From assembly GCA_004352715.1 (NCBI GenBank), contig SCFE01000010.1:541672-605671 (forward strand): a DNA stretch of 64,000 nt. The letters are read 5' to 3'. The notes below the pieces were generated by a model. The model saw nothing but the letters and a program-made list of their open reading frames with translations, ran no database searches and was not told where the DNA came from. The position numbers and the translations under genes are program-made. This document shows positions 12,201 to 27,544 of this stretch, one piece after another (position 1 is the first letter of the stretch; each line of letters starts with the position of its first letter). Source of the stretch: Hofstenia miamia. Its lineage: Eukaryota; Xenacoelomorpha; Acoela.

Positions 12201-15200
12201 ATTAGTTTCATATTTTTTAGAACTTGTGACTCCTGCTTCAGCTGGGGTCCTCTAAATAAAAATCATTGTACATGTGTCTGAGTATGGAAAACTACTTCTC
12301 GCCGTAGGCGACACATTCTATGCTAAGTTTCACTTTTACATATCCAAGACGTATTTTACATTACAGTCGTCATATTTTTTACTCTTGTAGTGCTTTTGAT
12401 AATGCAATTCAAAGTAAATGGTCGACTTTTCTTGGGCTACTGGGAAATTATTTTAAGTGGTAAATCTTGAATTTATCTTAAGCATATCGATCGCTACACT
12501 GGAGATATTCTATCTCCAATCTAGGTTAATAAAACTCTTGAGTTTGCTAAAGGATTGGGTGTGGAAGGTCTGGTGGCGAAAATTATGAAGTTTAGGGGTT
12601 CGTCTGGCTTATTAAAATAATTAATTCAATTTTTTTTATTAATTTAATTTGAATCGATCTTTTTCCAACATTGCCATTCGAGCTATATTAAGTCAGACCT
12701 TGCGAAAAGTCAGAAGCCACTGGCCTTACCCGGCTGAGGTGCTACGGTGTAAATAAAAGAGAAGGCACTCCTCTATCCTGTGGTGTTTTCATAGTTTTTG
12801 AAGACAACATTCTGTCAATTTTGGGCTTGCCTATTTGGAAAATTTGCATAATTCGACAGCCTTCGTATTGATAACATTAGTAAAAATAGCGTGGGTTGGA
12901 GTGAATCACACTACAAATAATAAATTAATTTGCGATTTCAAGCAAAATTTAAAATCATTTTATGCTGTTTTGTATTTTGAATCTTTCAATTATATTGGAC
13001 GCGGGTCTTATTTTGGTAATTAATTTCGTCAATCAATTGTGCATCTAAAAATAGCGTACTATTTAATTAACGTTTCGTTTTAATTATTTTTTTCATTTCC
13101 TGTAGCACTCGTTTCTAATTTTGACAATGCTGTATTATATTGCATTGCAAAATATCACTGTTCTTTAATTTTTTTAAACATTCCTCACTGTGAGTTTAAA
13201 GTGTGGGTATGTCCAGGCTCGTAGTATATTTAATTTTTTTATGCTCTCATTTCAGAGATTTGTATATTACTTGTACAATGTTACAACAAATTAGGATTTC
13301 GGCAGTATAAATTTATCAGAAAATACGCATTGTTATACGAAGTTAAGAGTTCTAAAAGTTTTGTTAGAAGTTCTCTCCTCGAATAAGTAGGCATTGGAAT
13401 GCTCGACTATGTGTATATTGCTGAATACACATCACCATGTCGACATACTTGGGTCATAGTTACTTACACAGCAAAGGCTTCTTAACGCTAAAAGTACAGA
13501 CATGAGTTGTTTCGATACAAACACAAATTTTACTGGATTAGCAATTCATGTACCATAAATCATGTCATACATGTTGATACTTTTTTTAATTATATTTTCA
13601 AAATTTTGGGTTTATTGCCAGAGAAAGAATTTTAAACGGGACTTGATGCTAACTAACGACATCTACAACTACTTTTCCTCTTTGATGCCTATTTTTATTT
13701 GTAATTTTTATGTTAGTAGCTTCACACTATACTATTACTACTATTACTATTACGATTATTGTTTTTAATTTGCGTTATTTTTTGTTGTACTTTGCAGTTT
13801 GCTTGAATTTCTGATTTCATAACATTTCTTAAAATTTTCATTGCAAAGTGTTTGTGCCGTTGGATTTTATCCATGTGACTTTAAGTTTTGATTAAAATCT
13901 TTGATTATATATTGGTCATTTCATAATTTTATGCTGATTTTAACATTCTACGGTGGACTACGTCCTATTTCTAACTGCAGGCGTATTTAGATTTGTGTGC
14001 TAAATTTGATAGCAGTTATAATTACAACGCGCAGATTTGCATACTAGCATGACAGCTGTTCAATGAATTGCATTCATCAAGGTTGACATTATTTCATTTC
14101 AAACATGCTTACTCAGTTTTTTTCTGGTCATGCTATGTTTCACTTTGAAAATCCATTTTTAAATGAGTTTTTAAATTAGAAATTGCTTGATTCCTTGTAT
14201 TTACAGGGTTAGTCTAAAAATGATCCCATTTTGTTACAGTTGGGTGTGAGTGGAAATATGTGATATAAGTTGTATATCATTTTTCACTAAAACCTTTATG
14301 CAGAATGTACTTAAGCTTATGGTTAACCCTGTCTTTACAACTTGCTTTTGCTCAGTTCTTTGAACAGGGTTATTAAGAGTTGCTTAATAATTAATTAATG
14401 CTGGAGAAGTACTAGACTTGTTCCTTTAACGCTTATAATTGTAGCTGTATCTATATTATTCTACTGAATCCTAGTTCAAAATGTTTTGTATAGTTTTCGT
14501 ACATACTATTGAACTCCCTTAGTGATTGAATCACAAATTAATGTGAATTTACCACTTGAGACAATCAACGGGGAAGTACCTACACATGTATACGCATATT
14601 TTTATCAGTGTGTTATATAATCTCAAGGGCATTAGATTACATGCTAACAACCAACCATGCCTGATCGTAACCCAAACCTTAGCCCTAAATTACCCCTCAG
14701 AAAATGGCATTTTTTATAGTCTTAAACCATTGCTCAGCTTCTAGATTGCGACATTCCTCTTCACATGCTAATGTAATACATCACCGATTTCTATTGATTT
14801 TTTTAATATCCTAAGTTACGCATCGAATTGCAATTGAGACTTATACGCATAAGAAAGTTGGCAGTAAGTTTGATTGTCTTTTCAGATGACAAAAAAGTTA
14901 TTTTCAAGCTGCAACATGATTAATTTTTTGCAATGAAACTTTCATTAGGAAAGCCTACACTTAGGGTGGAAATTGTGTGATTTTTCTTCAATTAGAAGCA
15001 GAAGCCATTACACGTTAAAAATAGAAGAGACATTTACAAAGCCTTCGAAATTATCTGTTTATTGAATTTACAATAACGTTAAATTATCTTTTTTAAGAAA
15101 TTCAAAACGATCATTGCTTCAACCAATTACGAATTCAAAGCGTTCACATTTTTCTTTACCTGCCGTCTATATATAACACCATTGTTTATTGTTAATTAAT

Positions 15201-18200
15201 GTTTCTTACCAGTTATCATATTTTGCGTGCTTAGACTTCCATAATAACACAATTCCTTGTCATTTGCACATTGAGCGCATGCCGTTGATATCAACCGTTT
15301 TGAATCATGTGGGATATTTGTTAAAAGTTTAAACGTACTCCCCCGAATGATGACATTCATTTTGTATACTTTTAGATCTGGAGGCCAACCTTCTTCTATT
15401 TCCACTTCACATAATCAAGAGTATCCTCTTCGAAAGACATCCTCTGAACCTAATTTAAAGGCCAAATCCAAAATTAAGCAGAAAGTTGCAGGCTGTCGGA
15501 GCAGTCCACTAACAGCCAGGCCTCCTGCTCATCCACTTTGTAAGAAGACCCTTTCATCAGACTATGCCAGTAAATATCATTTTTAATATGGTTACATTAT
15601 ATATTTGGTTATATTGATTACTTTTGCGTATTAAAAATCAAGAATTTGTGCGGATCAATGGGGTGTTAATTTTTAAAACAAGTTATATTGCTTGTAATTT
15701 TCAAGTTTGAAGTTTGTGTGAAAAAGTGTATTTTTCCTTCATTTACGCGATTATCTTGTCATTGAGATTTTGAATTGAACTTCTTTAATCCCTTATGAGA
15801 TTTTAACTTAGTTGCCAGTGCATTACGTAACTTTGTTTAATATGCAATAAATCACAGAAATATATCCACATATTATAATTGTCAAAATGCAGAATTGCAC
15901 ATGCAATCGAGTCATTAAGGTGGAATTGAATTTAATAAATTCTCTATATACCAAGATAATACCTGTCCACTCTAATTCAGTGCTAGAGTTTGCAATCTGG
16001 TATGGTGCCATATACTTGTCTAATCAAACGATAATAAAGTATGGTTTAATTTTAAAATTAGGCAATCTTTGCATTCATTTCGAATCAGGTTTCAGACAAT
16101 TTCTTACCAACCTTCTTATTTTTTGACAATTTCACAGCAGCAAGCCTTAAGGTCACCTTTATTAAAGTTGAAGATGCTTTTCGCAATTTTCCATTTCTCC
16201 CGAAGTTTTTCATTATAATTGAAGAATTGAGCATCTTATTTACAATTGTTCACTAAATGAATCGGACAATTAGTTAAATAGTGGCAGAAATATTAGATGA
16301 CTTACGCCCTCTTGCGCTTAAATTTCATGTAAGCATCTCCGCCCATTTATTCTAACGACATTGTGTAATTAAATCAGTTTAATTCTTTATATTTTATATG
16401 TGTGTCCATGCTTAGTTCGGCTCATTATTAAATTTTTAATACTAGTTTTATAAGAAATATTTGGCAATTGACGGTGTCTTTGATGTTTTGTTTCTCGGTT
16501 TGAAAAATTGATGAAGATGTTCTGGAATTAAATCTGAATCAATGCTGGATATCAACAACTTATCACCAAGCATTTGAAACAACCTTGCATTCTTTAAAAA
16601 CAAAAACAGTTTTTCTCCAATTTTCTCTAAATGTAATGGGGAACATTTGTGTCTAAATTTTTGGAAATTATTGCGATTTTTCTTTGAAAATCATTCACAT
16701 TATCTTCATAGTTAAGATTCAGATAGTCTACGTCCTATGGGAGCAACAGCTTTCCTCAACTGTGGCGCTTTCAATTTTTTCTATTCCTGAGTTATGAGTG
16801 CTTAAGATGCTGCCAATATTTACTATTATATGCGATTTGGTTTAATTTAGCCGTAAATTTTTTTTAGTAAAATACCAAATTACTTGATATAGAATTTCAA
16901 TCGCATACTTCTAAATATTTCAGTGCTACGCGAAGCCACAATTTTCAATATTTTAAATAAATTTCTACGAGTAAAACTTTCTTACTCAATACACGAAATA
17001 GCCAATGTAAAAGTTGTGTGCAATTGCAGTCAGTTTGCGATTAAGATCGTATAAAGTTTGCACACGTATGCGATTTTTTGAAACGTAGTTAGCAGTTAGG
17101 TCTGCACTAACTAGGGCAATGGAGAAAGTCTCCAATTCAAAAAGTTTTTATACTTTATCTTCCTATAATCCATTCTTGAGATCCTTTAAGAAAGTAATCG
17201 CATGTAATTCAATTTTACCTTTCCAATGTTTTGAAGCGTTATTGTTGCTTATGTTAGAGTCTGACAGGCTTTAATCCTGATATCACATTGATCTGATTTC
17301 ATTACACTGATGGTTTTTTTCCTGATCTTACTCACTATTACTGCCGGGTACTCGTAAAAGTTTTAAAAATATTGCTGGGTACAACTATCAAAATGTAGGT
17401 TGTAAATTATTTTTTACAAGCAAAATGTTTAGGTTAATTTTGTTTGTAATTAATTTGATTGACAATTTTATTTAAGTTTAGGGGCTTTTAAAGTTCTTTA
17501 TTTAATTTTGCCAAAAATTCTATTCTGGAAATATCTTCACAATGGTCGGATAGCGTTCCGAAACATAGATAAGCAGTCGTGCAAGGGAGCCGGAAAAGCC
17601 TACGTTATATACATTTTATCACAATTTCATCTTTTGCTGATTTTACCGAACATTGATTTGGTAATGATTTAACCCCATTTGATCTCAAGTGTTTAAAGGC
17701 AATGATGAGTGTTACATTTGAGATTCTACAGTTAAATATTTGATTTTTAAGATTGCCTTCATAGCATATCACGGAGCTGCTAAATTTAGATTTTGCTTAT
17801 CAAATATTTATTTAAGCTTGTCCCTAAGGTTCCCTAGTATTAACTACTACAAAGCGATCGATTCCATTCTTTCTATTGATTGTGAATTAAATATTTATCA
17901 ATCAATTTATTCCCACGCGCTTGTTTCATCTCGGTTTGTAGAAAATTATAAACCTTTCGAAATATTAGTAAAGCTCCCGAGGATATTTAACTTTCCAATC
18001 TATAAATATGTCATCACTGTTCGCCTGTTTAACTCCCGCCGACAGCTATCCACTCGTCACAACAAAAATATAGTAGTGCTCACTGCTTGAGCGCTGCCCA
18101 GCTCGATCTATTGTCCGAGATATCAAAACATGGCCATGCTACTATGTAGACAAAATTAATGACCTAGAAATAAGAGCAAATATCGGTGGATGTATAAATA

Positions 18201-21200
18201 ACACTAAAACTCACTTTCCTATTCTTCTGATAACATGCTTCCGGTGGGTTGTTCAACCTGAATATCGGTTTCTAAATGTTCAGAAACAACTCATGTATAT
18301 GTGACCTTCATTTGCAAAAATATTCAAATTTTTATGCATCGTCATCAAGCTTAATTTAGATCCACGAATCTATAGGGCAGGTTCTCCCTTATCAGATGGT
18401 GGCTCTCCTTCCAGCACTTCTTGTCATCACAGTCCAGTTGATCAAAAACTATCGGATGAGGTAGCATTTTTTAAATAGATTGTTACTTTAAGTATTTTAC
18501 TATTAGGCATGGGTTGTTCAACTTTAAGAGAAATCAGGAGACCTGTATTGTTATGATGTATTTGGATAAAATCCTGAATTTTTATGAATTTCTTGCTTCA
18601 TATTTGAGCATCGTAAATAAATACTTTATGCCATTTGTCAATATCCAATTCACAAATTTGCAGAAAACAAAGCCATTTTATGATATTTCAAATATTAATT
18701 TCTTTCTATATTCTTTTCAATTATTAATAATTTATTAATAGTTTTCATCCAGTTTTTTTGTAAAACATCTCTTAAATTTGAAAGGAATATTGGATAAATT
18801 GGAAACAACAAAAGTAAATAGCTGATGGGACAAAAGGTTCTCCAGGTATGTGATGTGATTCCAGGTAATTCAACCAGCTTACAATTGCTTTCTGAAATGA
18901 ATTCATATGCAACTCGAGATAAAATTGCAGTTTGTGGTAATTTAATGTACTTTGGCTACGAAATTTAAATTTTCAGGTGAATACGCCTTTATTTCTCGGC
19001 ATGTCACTGTCTTATTGTGTTAAATGAATGAAATGTGCTATATGGTTGCATATATAGTTATTTTCTAAATTGGAATTTTTGTTGTTTTCATTTTTGGTAT
19101 TCTTTTATTTTATTTTGAAAAGCTGAATTATTTTAGGGGGACATTTAAATCGTAAAATAGGCGCAACCCTAAATCTATTATTGGCTTATTGATGGGTATT
19201 AATTCAATGTGGAATGTAATTTACGTTTTGTGATTTTCAGATAAACTTTGGTAAGAATAGGTATTGTGTGCTCTCTATAAAAAGAAAGGAAACCATTTAT
19301 GTCTGCTTCTGCAATAGAATGGGATCTTTGGTAATAGTTCATTTTGATAAAACGGCGAGGGAGAGTTAATTCGTCAGTATTTTTAGCAGTTTTGTAATTC
19401 ACAGCTGAGTTTTCAAAGGTTGATTTATGCATCCGTTGGATTATTATAATATCTTATCTACCTTTCATCAGCTCTAAAAATATAGCTTAATTAAGGCGTA
19501 CATGTGTTTCTATGACTACTTGGCTGACAGAATTCTGCGATTATTAAAGATGTTTAATTATACAACTTGTATTCCATTTGTTTGAGCGGGAAATTAGTTA
19601 TTTTTGTCATTTTTAATTGATTTGCAGCGAACCTGCCTTTCGTCCAATCACATCAAAGCTCGCTCTTTGATTAACCAACTCATGAATTTTTGACAAAAGA
19701 AGACCGTGAGTTGCAGCTCTTAATTATTTATTGAATGTGTTGCTTTTACACCCAAAGTGGATTTTCATTGTCTGCTTTTCTGAGAATGCAAACAACCCAG
19801 CCTTTGATTTCGCCATTCTGCGTTATATCTTTATTGTTTATTTTGCTAAAATTAAACATTTTGCCTTAATTGCAAATGTTAATATGGTAAATGCGTTTTC
19901 ACTTTCCCTTATCTTTTATTAGCACTCTCAAATGTCAGAGAACGCGCTTTTTAAACTCATTCATTTGACAACGTTTTAATACACTAAAAGTTCAAATTCT
20001 AAGTTTGAAACAAGCTTTAAAATAGACACTACTAATCAATAATGTCATCTTCTTTTCATTGTTCATTTTAAACTTCAATAATTTTGCATTCATTACTAGA
20101 ACTTTGACTTGTCTTGAGTTTATCAATAAATCCATTTTCTTGGAATATAAATGCTTACTCTTTCAAAATGAGATCCAGCAATTCTTTAGCGTTACTGATT
20201 AATCCGACCACTGTGACCTTGAAATTTGAGGCCGCTATTATGTTTATTGATATGCATATATTTTACCATTTGGCAGATTTGAATTTATTGATTGTAGTCC
20301 TATTTAGTTCCATGGACTTTGCTCACAGTCCCCTCCCATTTCGAATCATACAAAATATTCTAATTGCTCAACATTTTGCAAATGTTAGTTTTGAAATTCT
20401 TCTATCCTTGGTCTTATATTGGTTTCAGGCCTTTTGAAATATTTATTCCTATGATGGGACGGGGACTAATAAATCAAATGGGGCTTGATTGTCCCATCCA
20501 TATATATATATATATAGGTATGTATGTATGCACATGTATGTGTACATATTTATCTTTACAATTCTATGGCTTAGCATATATTTGTTAAAATTATGTTTGT
20601 ATCATGCAATTTTATTTCAACTACCAATTCCAGGAACTGGTTTATGCTATAGCCATTATCTTTTTTATGTATATTTAAACCGAAAAACACCAGTTGGGAT
20701 TAATCTATTAAATACCCATTATGTTCACTCTTTTTCCATTTTATATTATAATGAATATTTTTAGGATTACCACGCTAACAACGATCACATGACCTCACAG
20801 AATGAAAACATACGTCATTCTGCTAACGTAATTTCAAAGCACAACGTTAAGCCACATCCACCTCTCAAACGATCAGTGGTAAGTTTTCCATTTGGTTACA
20901 TGAGTAGACATTTAACACAAAAATATTAAAAAAATAGTCGTCCACTTATTTCCAGGGCTGAAAAAATCATTTTATGTATTTAAAAAACCATTTTTTTAGT
21001 GAGAGAAACTTTCGTTTGACAATTTTTTAAAATATTAAGTTAAAACAGGTTTCTCAAATGGTCACTTGAAAAGTGGGTAATTCTGCTAAAATATCGGAAT
21101 TGAATCAAAGGAAGCATCAGAGTGAGTTGCTAAGTGGCACAAATTATCCTATTTAAAAATTAAAACACCTCATTTACTAAATTTTCAACTGCGTTTTACT

Positions 21201-24200
21201 TGTTTATTTTTATGCGGTTTTTTGCATTGCCCGCTCTCATTATAGATTCAATTTTTTCACACAGATCAAAATCTAGAATAAATTATCTAGTGATATCAGT
21301 ATATTATTAGTGAACACTGAAAAATCAAATTCAAATGATTATTTGACTGAAGCTTTTAGAATTCCATTGCGCTATATCATAGTAAATCTTTCACTCACAA
21401 AGTGTTTGTAAAGTTGAAAACATGATGGATTCTAAAATACACTCAAGGTTTGCAAAAAATGTATTTGTTTACAAAAAAAACATTTTAAACGTTTAAAACG
21501 TTTTTGCTCTTGGACAGACCCAACTCAAGGTACGAAAATTTTGCTAAAACACATATAGTAGCAAATATTGAATTATGATAAACTTATCAACATTCATTTT
21601 TCATTTCATACACATTTTTTTGGTAGAAAATCGGTTATAAAGGTACGAATGAACGAATGCCAAAAAATTATTTTCCAACTTTCCTATGATTATTTGGAAA
21701 AATACATTTAAAAAACACTGTTGTTTTAGACAGTGTTTAAAACATGCCAACCCAGCATATATATGAATTCTCTCGCCATGGTTCCTTTCAGGAACACATG
21801 GAATATTTTCCCGGAAGAGCAAAAAAATTTCGTTTATGCGTATAATTATTTCTCGCAATGAGTTCCATTTTAGAATTCTAATAGAATTTTCTTTGTCTTT
21901 TGATAAATTTGTAATTGCTGCAATTTGTTGCACTCAAATATCTCATCCAATTGACGTACAGCAAAAAGAATGATAAAGCATTGAGCCGTCTCATTTTTTC
22001 TTTGAAATTCGCCATTTTTTGATTTGAGCTATTTTTGTCTCAATTATGGAATTAAATTCACTTGCTGAATCAACCCTCTAAAATAGCAATTGTTAGATTT
22101 TTAATTGTTTTGCAGATGGTAATTTTTGACCCATGCATAATTTACCGTCCATGGTCATCAAGTGAGGCAACACTCCAGCTGTGTTTTTCCATAATTTAAA
22201 TCATCTTCCGCTCCATTTCAATCCGTTTTCAGGTCATTATTAACCAATGAGTTAGCGTCTTTCGCCTATTCATTGACCCGGGATTTTATAGCTCTCTTTT
22301 CAATTCCCCATCCTTTAGCTTTGAAACGCATTTCAGCCGGCACTTTGCTAACCGGTTTCACAAGGAAGCGCTTTAACATGTCCAATTCCTTTCGAACCAG
22401 GCATCTCAACTCCCATAAACTCACACAAACAATCATCCCTCGAATGATAAATCATTTATGATTCGCACTAATTGTTCCCATTTAGTTAATTTTCAAAAAG
22501 AACTTGTTTTCTAAAGATTTTTATGACTTAGAGTTTTTGTATTTTCAAATTATTGTGCGGATGTTTTAAAACCTGTTGCCATAAAATATTGAATGCTTTT
22601 CAAGTAAATTCACTTTTCTTTATTCTTTTACAAAGCGGAATGTAATTTATAAAATTAATTCTCCCTAAATGATTTAGGCCGAAAATAGTGCCTTTGATAG
22701 CCTATAATTAAATATATATTTACTACATTTTTTACATTGAAGGGGCTTTTTAACTAGCATGTTTTTAACCATATACTGTCTACCCCTTTCCCACATTTTC
22801 AAGCAGTTTTCTCCAAGCGTTTTCGAACATTTGGAAGTCGTGCTCGAATTTAATTTTGAAACTTTTAATTGAAATTTCGATTTTTATGTAAGCTTTTACA
22901 TTTTCTCCATACCTCATGTTCAGATAATCAGTAGTTTTAAAGACCATGGGAACAACAATAACCCCAACTGCTGAGTCCCCCAAGTCAGAGGTGGTGGTTT
23001 CTTCGATTTTAAATGTCTCTATTAATTCGTATCAATGTATTATGTTGAACAACAACAACAATTATCCAATGCTGATCAAGACCATCTTGCTTTCCAATTA
23101 AATTTATTGTTTTAGTAAGTTCGCTTCTATCCTGCAAAACTACCGCATTAATTCCTCAATTTTCAAGTGATTTTTTCGGTGATTTAATATTCTAAATTCA
23201 TTTGATAATTGAATAAGAAAGTATCTCTGTAATGGAGAAACTTTTCAGAATTGATTATGCCTTGTTTCTGAGATTATTCGCTAGGAACTTAAGGGGAAGT
23301 GCTCCAAGGCCTTCCATGAACTGTTCAGCAGATGTGTTCATCAGTTTAAGAAGCAACCTAATAAATTTTTGACTGACACCTATTAATACTAGACTATGTT
23401 CCACTTATTCCTTATTACAATGTATGTCTGATTTTTTAATTATTTTCAATTACTTTTTACACTTTGTGAAGCTATTAGATTATTATTTTGAGTTGATGTG
23501 GAAAACGCAGTGTAAGAAGCTTTATTGTTTAATCTTTTAATTGCTTGCATATACTTGCAAGATCCTATTTCACGCTTTCATTTGGATCAGTCAACAAGAA
23601 AAAATGTGTTAGGTTTCACCTCTAGTATTTAACGTCTGCTGCTACATCTCTTTCGTAATGGGAATCCTTTGTGAGAAGAGCAGCAGACAAAAGAAAATAT
23701 TTAAATTTCATAATATTGATGGAAGCGTCTGTTTGTTTGACATTGTCATTTAGTCACAATATGGAAGATTTATAAACTTCATTAAAATTCTATTTTCTAA
23801 ATTAAGAACGACTCTGTCAACTGCTGTCTGTTTCATTTAAAGCTAAATGCAGCATTTAAATGGCAAACAAGCACTATTTATATCTCAACATGACAGCGAA
23901 AAACATCTTGCCCACTACTGATGGGTAGACGAGGTCGATTGAGAAACAACTTTTTTAAAACACTCACAATCTACTTCCAAAATTTGGTCATAGGTAGTTC
24001 AAACAAAATGCTATATGGTCTCTTAGATATTCATTAGATTCTATTTCTAAAAATGTTTAAAATCGAAGATTAGATTTTTTATTTAGATATTTGATTTATG
24101 TCATGGGGGAGTTTTCTCAACGTTGCAAAAATGTAACACAATGTCTTAAACCTTTTTTTACAAAGATTAGTTTTGTTGACCTTAGAATACAAATTATTTC

Positions 24201-27200
24201 TTGTTCATTTATCACAATAGTTTTACATTGGAATAAGAAATTTTACGTATTTGCTACATAAATGCACTTTTTTCAGATCATTGGGTTACATTTTAGAATT
24301 TTATATGTTACATTTTGGTTGCCTTTGTCATATGAAATTTTTAAATGCAATTTGAAAGAGAATCATTTCAATTTTTCGGTAAAGAGTACTTTGCGTAATA
24401 TATTATCGAAAGAGACATTTCCTAAAAATCACCATTTTGAAATTGGTTATTGAAAAAAATTTTCCAACCTTGTTCAAGATTACCCTTTTATTTGTCTATT
24501 TTTGATGGAGATCATTACTGATCAGACTTGTCAACGAGCCGAGCCGAGCTTGAGCACATAATTTGATATACAACGAGCCTATTTTAGGCAAAACAAGTTT
24601 ATAGTTCTGCTTGTTAATTTTTTATGGAGATTTTTTATTTTTTGCATTCAGTAGGCCTTTCCTATAATCTTATTTAAGAAATGTTTATTTAATAATAGGA
24701 AGATCTATGTAAAAAATTCTTTGAGTACAATATTTTTAAAAAAATACCGAGCTAAAACGAGCCTCATTCAAAGATTTTATGTGGCGAGCCGAGCCGAGAC
24801 GAACTTGCACAAAATTTAAACGAGCCGAGCCATGCCGAGCTTGAAAATGTCGGCTTGTTGACAAGTCTGTTACTGATGCTTAACAGCTTTGTATTTTATA
24901 TATAAATGTTTACACAATACTTTGGATAAACTTTAAACTTTTCAAGTTTCCATGTGACGTTTTTAAGTTTTGCTTTGAGTAGAATTTTATACTCTAAGCG
25001 CTATAAATTAACCGTTTGAAAGTTGTATTCAATTATTTAACCTCGTCGCGACATATTTATATGTCCAACTACGCTTTTATGGCCCTCGTATATTAAAAAA
25101 TCATCAAACGGTTATATTTGTAGCGATTTCGATACAATTACTTTATCATTAATTAAAACCGTTGTTTCTAATGCTTTAGCGAGCAATACTCTTCCTGTTT
25201 CATTATAATTATCGATATGGCTGCGCAACCTCTCCTGTCCGGTAGAACTATTATAAGTTTTTCTAGGCCAGCGCAGAGGTGGACACGGGCCGAATTTTTT
25301 AAGCCCAGCCCGTCAACTATTATTTCAATCTCGTTTTCGGGCCGTGTTGGGGTTTTTGTTGCCCGTTTTCGGCCCTTCAAAATTTATTGATCTATTTCAA
25401 CACATTATATTTTAGCTGTAGCACTAAGTCCAATTTGACTGCAATCTCTTTCTGACTGAGCAGAAGTTGCTTGGGTGGCATATATCTTCAATGCAACGTT
25501 ACACAAAGTTTGTTAGATGCTTCTATTGAGATTTCAAAAATGTATATTTAAAAGCTTTTTACAATTCAATTTATTCGGCCCGTTTTTTTCCGTAATTTCC
25601 TAAATCTTGGTTCCTGCCCGTGTCCATCTCTGGGCCAGCATAACTTCTACTTACAAATCTTGTTTAATTTTTTTTTTCTAAATTGAAAATCTAAAATATT
25701 TTTTCGCATCTTTAGTGTTGTTCTGAAAGTTTTTATGCAAGATAAATTTGGGTATTCTACCAAAAATCTTAAATTGAAAAAGAAACGGTGTGATTTGAAC
25801 TAGTTTTAAGTTGAATTTCAAGAATGACCTCTAATTTAAAATAAGCTGTCCAATTAGAAATGATAAAGACTGCTCGTGGAAATGTGCTGTTTTTTAATTT
25901 CATCGACGTAGCTGCGATTAGTCAACAGTCAGCTTACGTCATTTGATGCAGAGCAAGTGCAGTATTTATTTGTTTGATTTCTTTGATAAATCACCAACGA
26001 AATATATCAATCTCACTTTATAATGCTTCGCTGGTTCGCTTCGAGATGCTCTCTAAGCAACCAACATTATTAAATTTCCTAGAATACACTATGACCTGAT
26101 ACTACGTCATGAGATTGTTTATTTTCATTCCTCCCGTTTCTCAAGTTTTCTCCTTCAAAAACCAAACAATGCTCAATTTTCAAGATTATTGGCATTCACA
26201 AGTTACTCATAGAACTATGCAAAACTTTCCAAAAGTTTTGCTGTAGTCTTCTACTATAATTTCAACTTATCTCAAATATTTCATTCGAATGATCCACCTA
26301 CCATTTGCCTTAGGGCAGTGATGCCACGGTGACGGCCCAGTTACATCAGTGGTTGGAAAGTTTTTTATAATAAATAATATTTTGATACAATATTAACAAA
26401 TGTATATCTTCTTTTGTTTTTTTCTTTAGGCCACACGGACACAATCCGATTTTTAAAGTAGAAAACATCTTAAATGGCAAAACAAGTTTAGTCTTTGGTC
26501 TCGCAAGTCCAAACGTATACCGGAAATTTGCCCCCGAGTTTTCCCATAAAAACAATTTTGCTCTTTGACAGACTGACTAAATTCCTACTTTACGTTATCT
26601 TTTGTATGTAGCGTTTGTTAGCAATTTTAGATAACTGAAGTAGGCATTAGGCCTTTATTATTAAGAATACAAACCTTGTTTTCTGTTTACAAAGCATTAA
26701 GAATTCGGGTGTTTTGTGTATTAAAGTTCAGCACTATTGTTCATTCACTAGATTGAAAGTTTAATTGTAGAAAGCATTTGTTTACCATTTAAAACTTCTC
26801 TGTCCAATTAGCAGATTTCTACTGAAATTCATTAAATGTTTGAGGTCTTTGCTTAATTAAGTGGTTTTAAGAGGCCATATTCGTAATGTTAATCCGTATT
26901 TTGATCCAATTTCTGGTGAATTATTATTTTAATTTCGACAATTCGACCTTAATCTTGAGCTGTTAATTAAATTTAAACTTTACCTTCTGAAGGCTATACT
27001 TTCTATATTAAAGAACGTCTTAACATCTGCCTATGTTTAATGCTATCATTTTTAATGGATAGATTTGGCATCGTTCACGATTCTATTGAACTTCAATCCC
27101 TCTGAAAACGGGAAGTAGACAACTTTTTAAAGCATTTCATTCTCTTTTATTAATCGAAATAATTGTTTGAAGTGGAACTATGAATATTGGACGTTGTATA

Positions 27201-27506
27201 TCATAATTATCTCACTTTTAACGAGGTCAACCCGAGTTTGTTTGCAAATTCCGTTTACTTCGCTTTTGTCTAAGTGAACGCATTCGGAGATTAAACCTTA
27301 ATTATCTCCTTTTCGAATGCCCACTTTGCGGACAGATCGACACTGGGTGTGCATCTAAAAATAGCTCCTTCTATACAATAGCCTATTAAGAAATTGTTAA
27401 CTATATGCTTCACCTATTGTTACCTGAAGTAAGTGCCAATTCATAGACTATGCATGACAATGGGCATTAATTTGATGGATAAATTGACTTCCAAGTCGAT
27501 TTGACC

Positions 27507-27544
<38 letters not shown>

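Larger units (their letters stand above)
1934..15375 (+). other. 13.4-kb intron loaded with transposons
   Basis: Lies between HDAC exons 1 and 2 (both phase 2). It holds a mariner relic (2504-3252), duplicated Tc1 sequence (3647-6407), a hAT-like MITE (6894-7259), a 34-bp palindrome (7801-7834), duplicated DNA around a small gap (8815-9258) and three TA-flanked MITE copies (9731-11145). From about 11.15 to 15.37 kb I see no gene. At 14204-14332 an ACAGGGTTA/TAACCCTGT end pair could be another small MITE, but no target duplication is clear. Confidence 0.75.

Noticed and set aside
14204-14332. MITE with ACAGGGTTA ends
   Set aside because: The inverted ends are short and the flanks show no convincing 8-bp or TA duplication.
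17740-18090. 116-codon open frame in HDAC intron 2-3
   Set aside because: No recognisable protein, AT-driven composition, no splice signals in phase with neighbouring exons.
20114-20764. Overlapping hydrophobic open frames upstream of exon 4
   Set aside because: Low-complexity Phe/Leu/Ile/Tyr content is expected from T-rich intron DNA; the frames overlap one another.
25168-25380. 70-codon - strand open frame
   Set aside because: It lies mostly inside the hAT-like MITE 25274-25632 and has no protein similarity.
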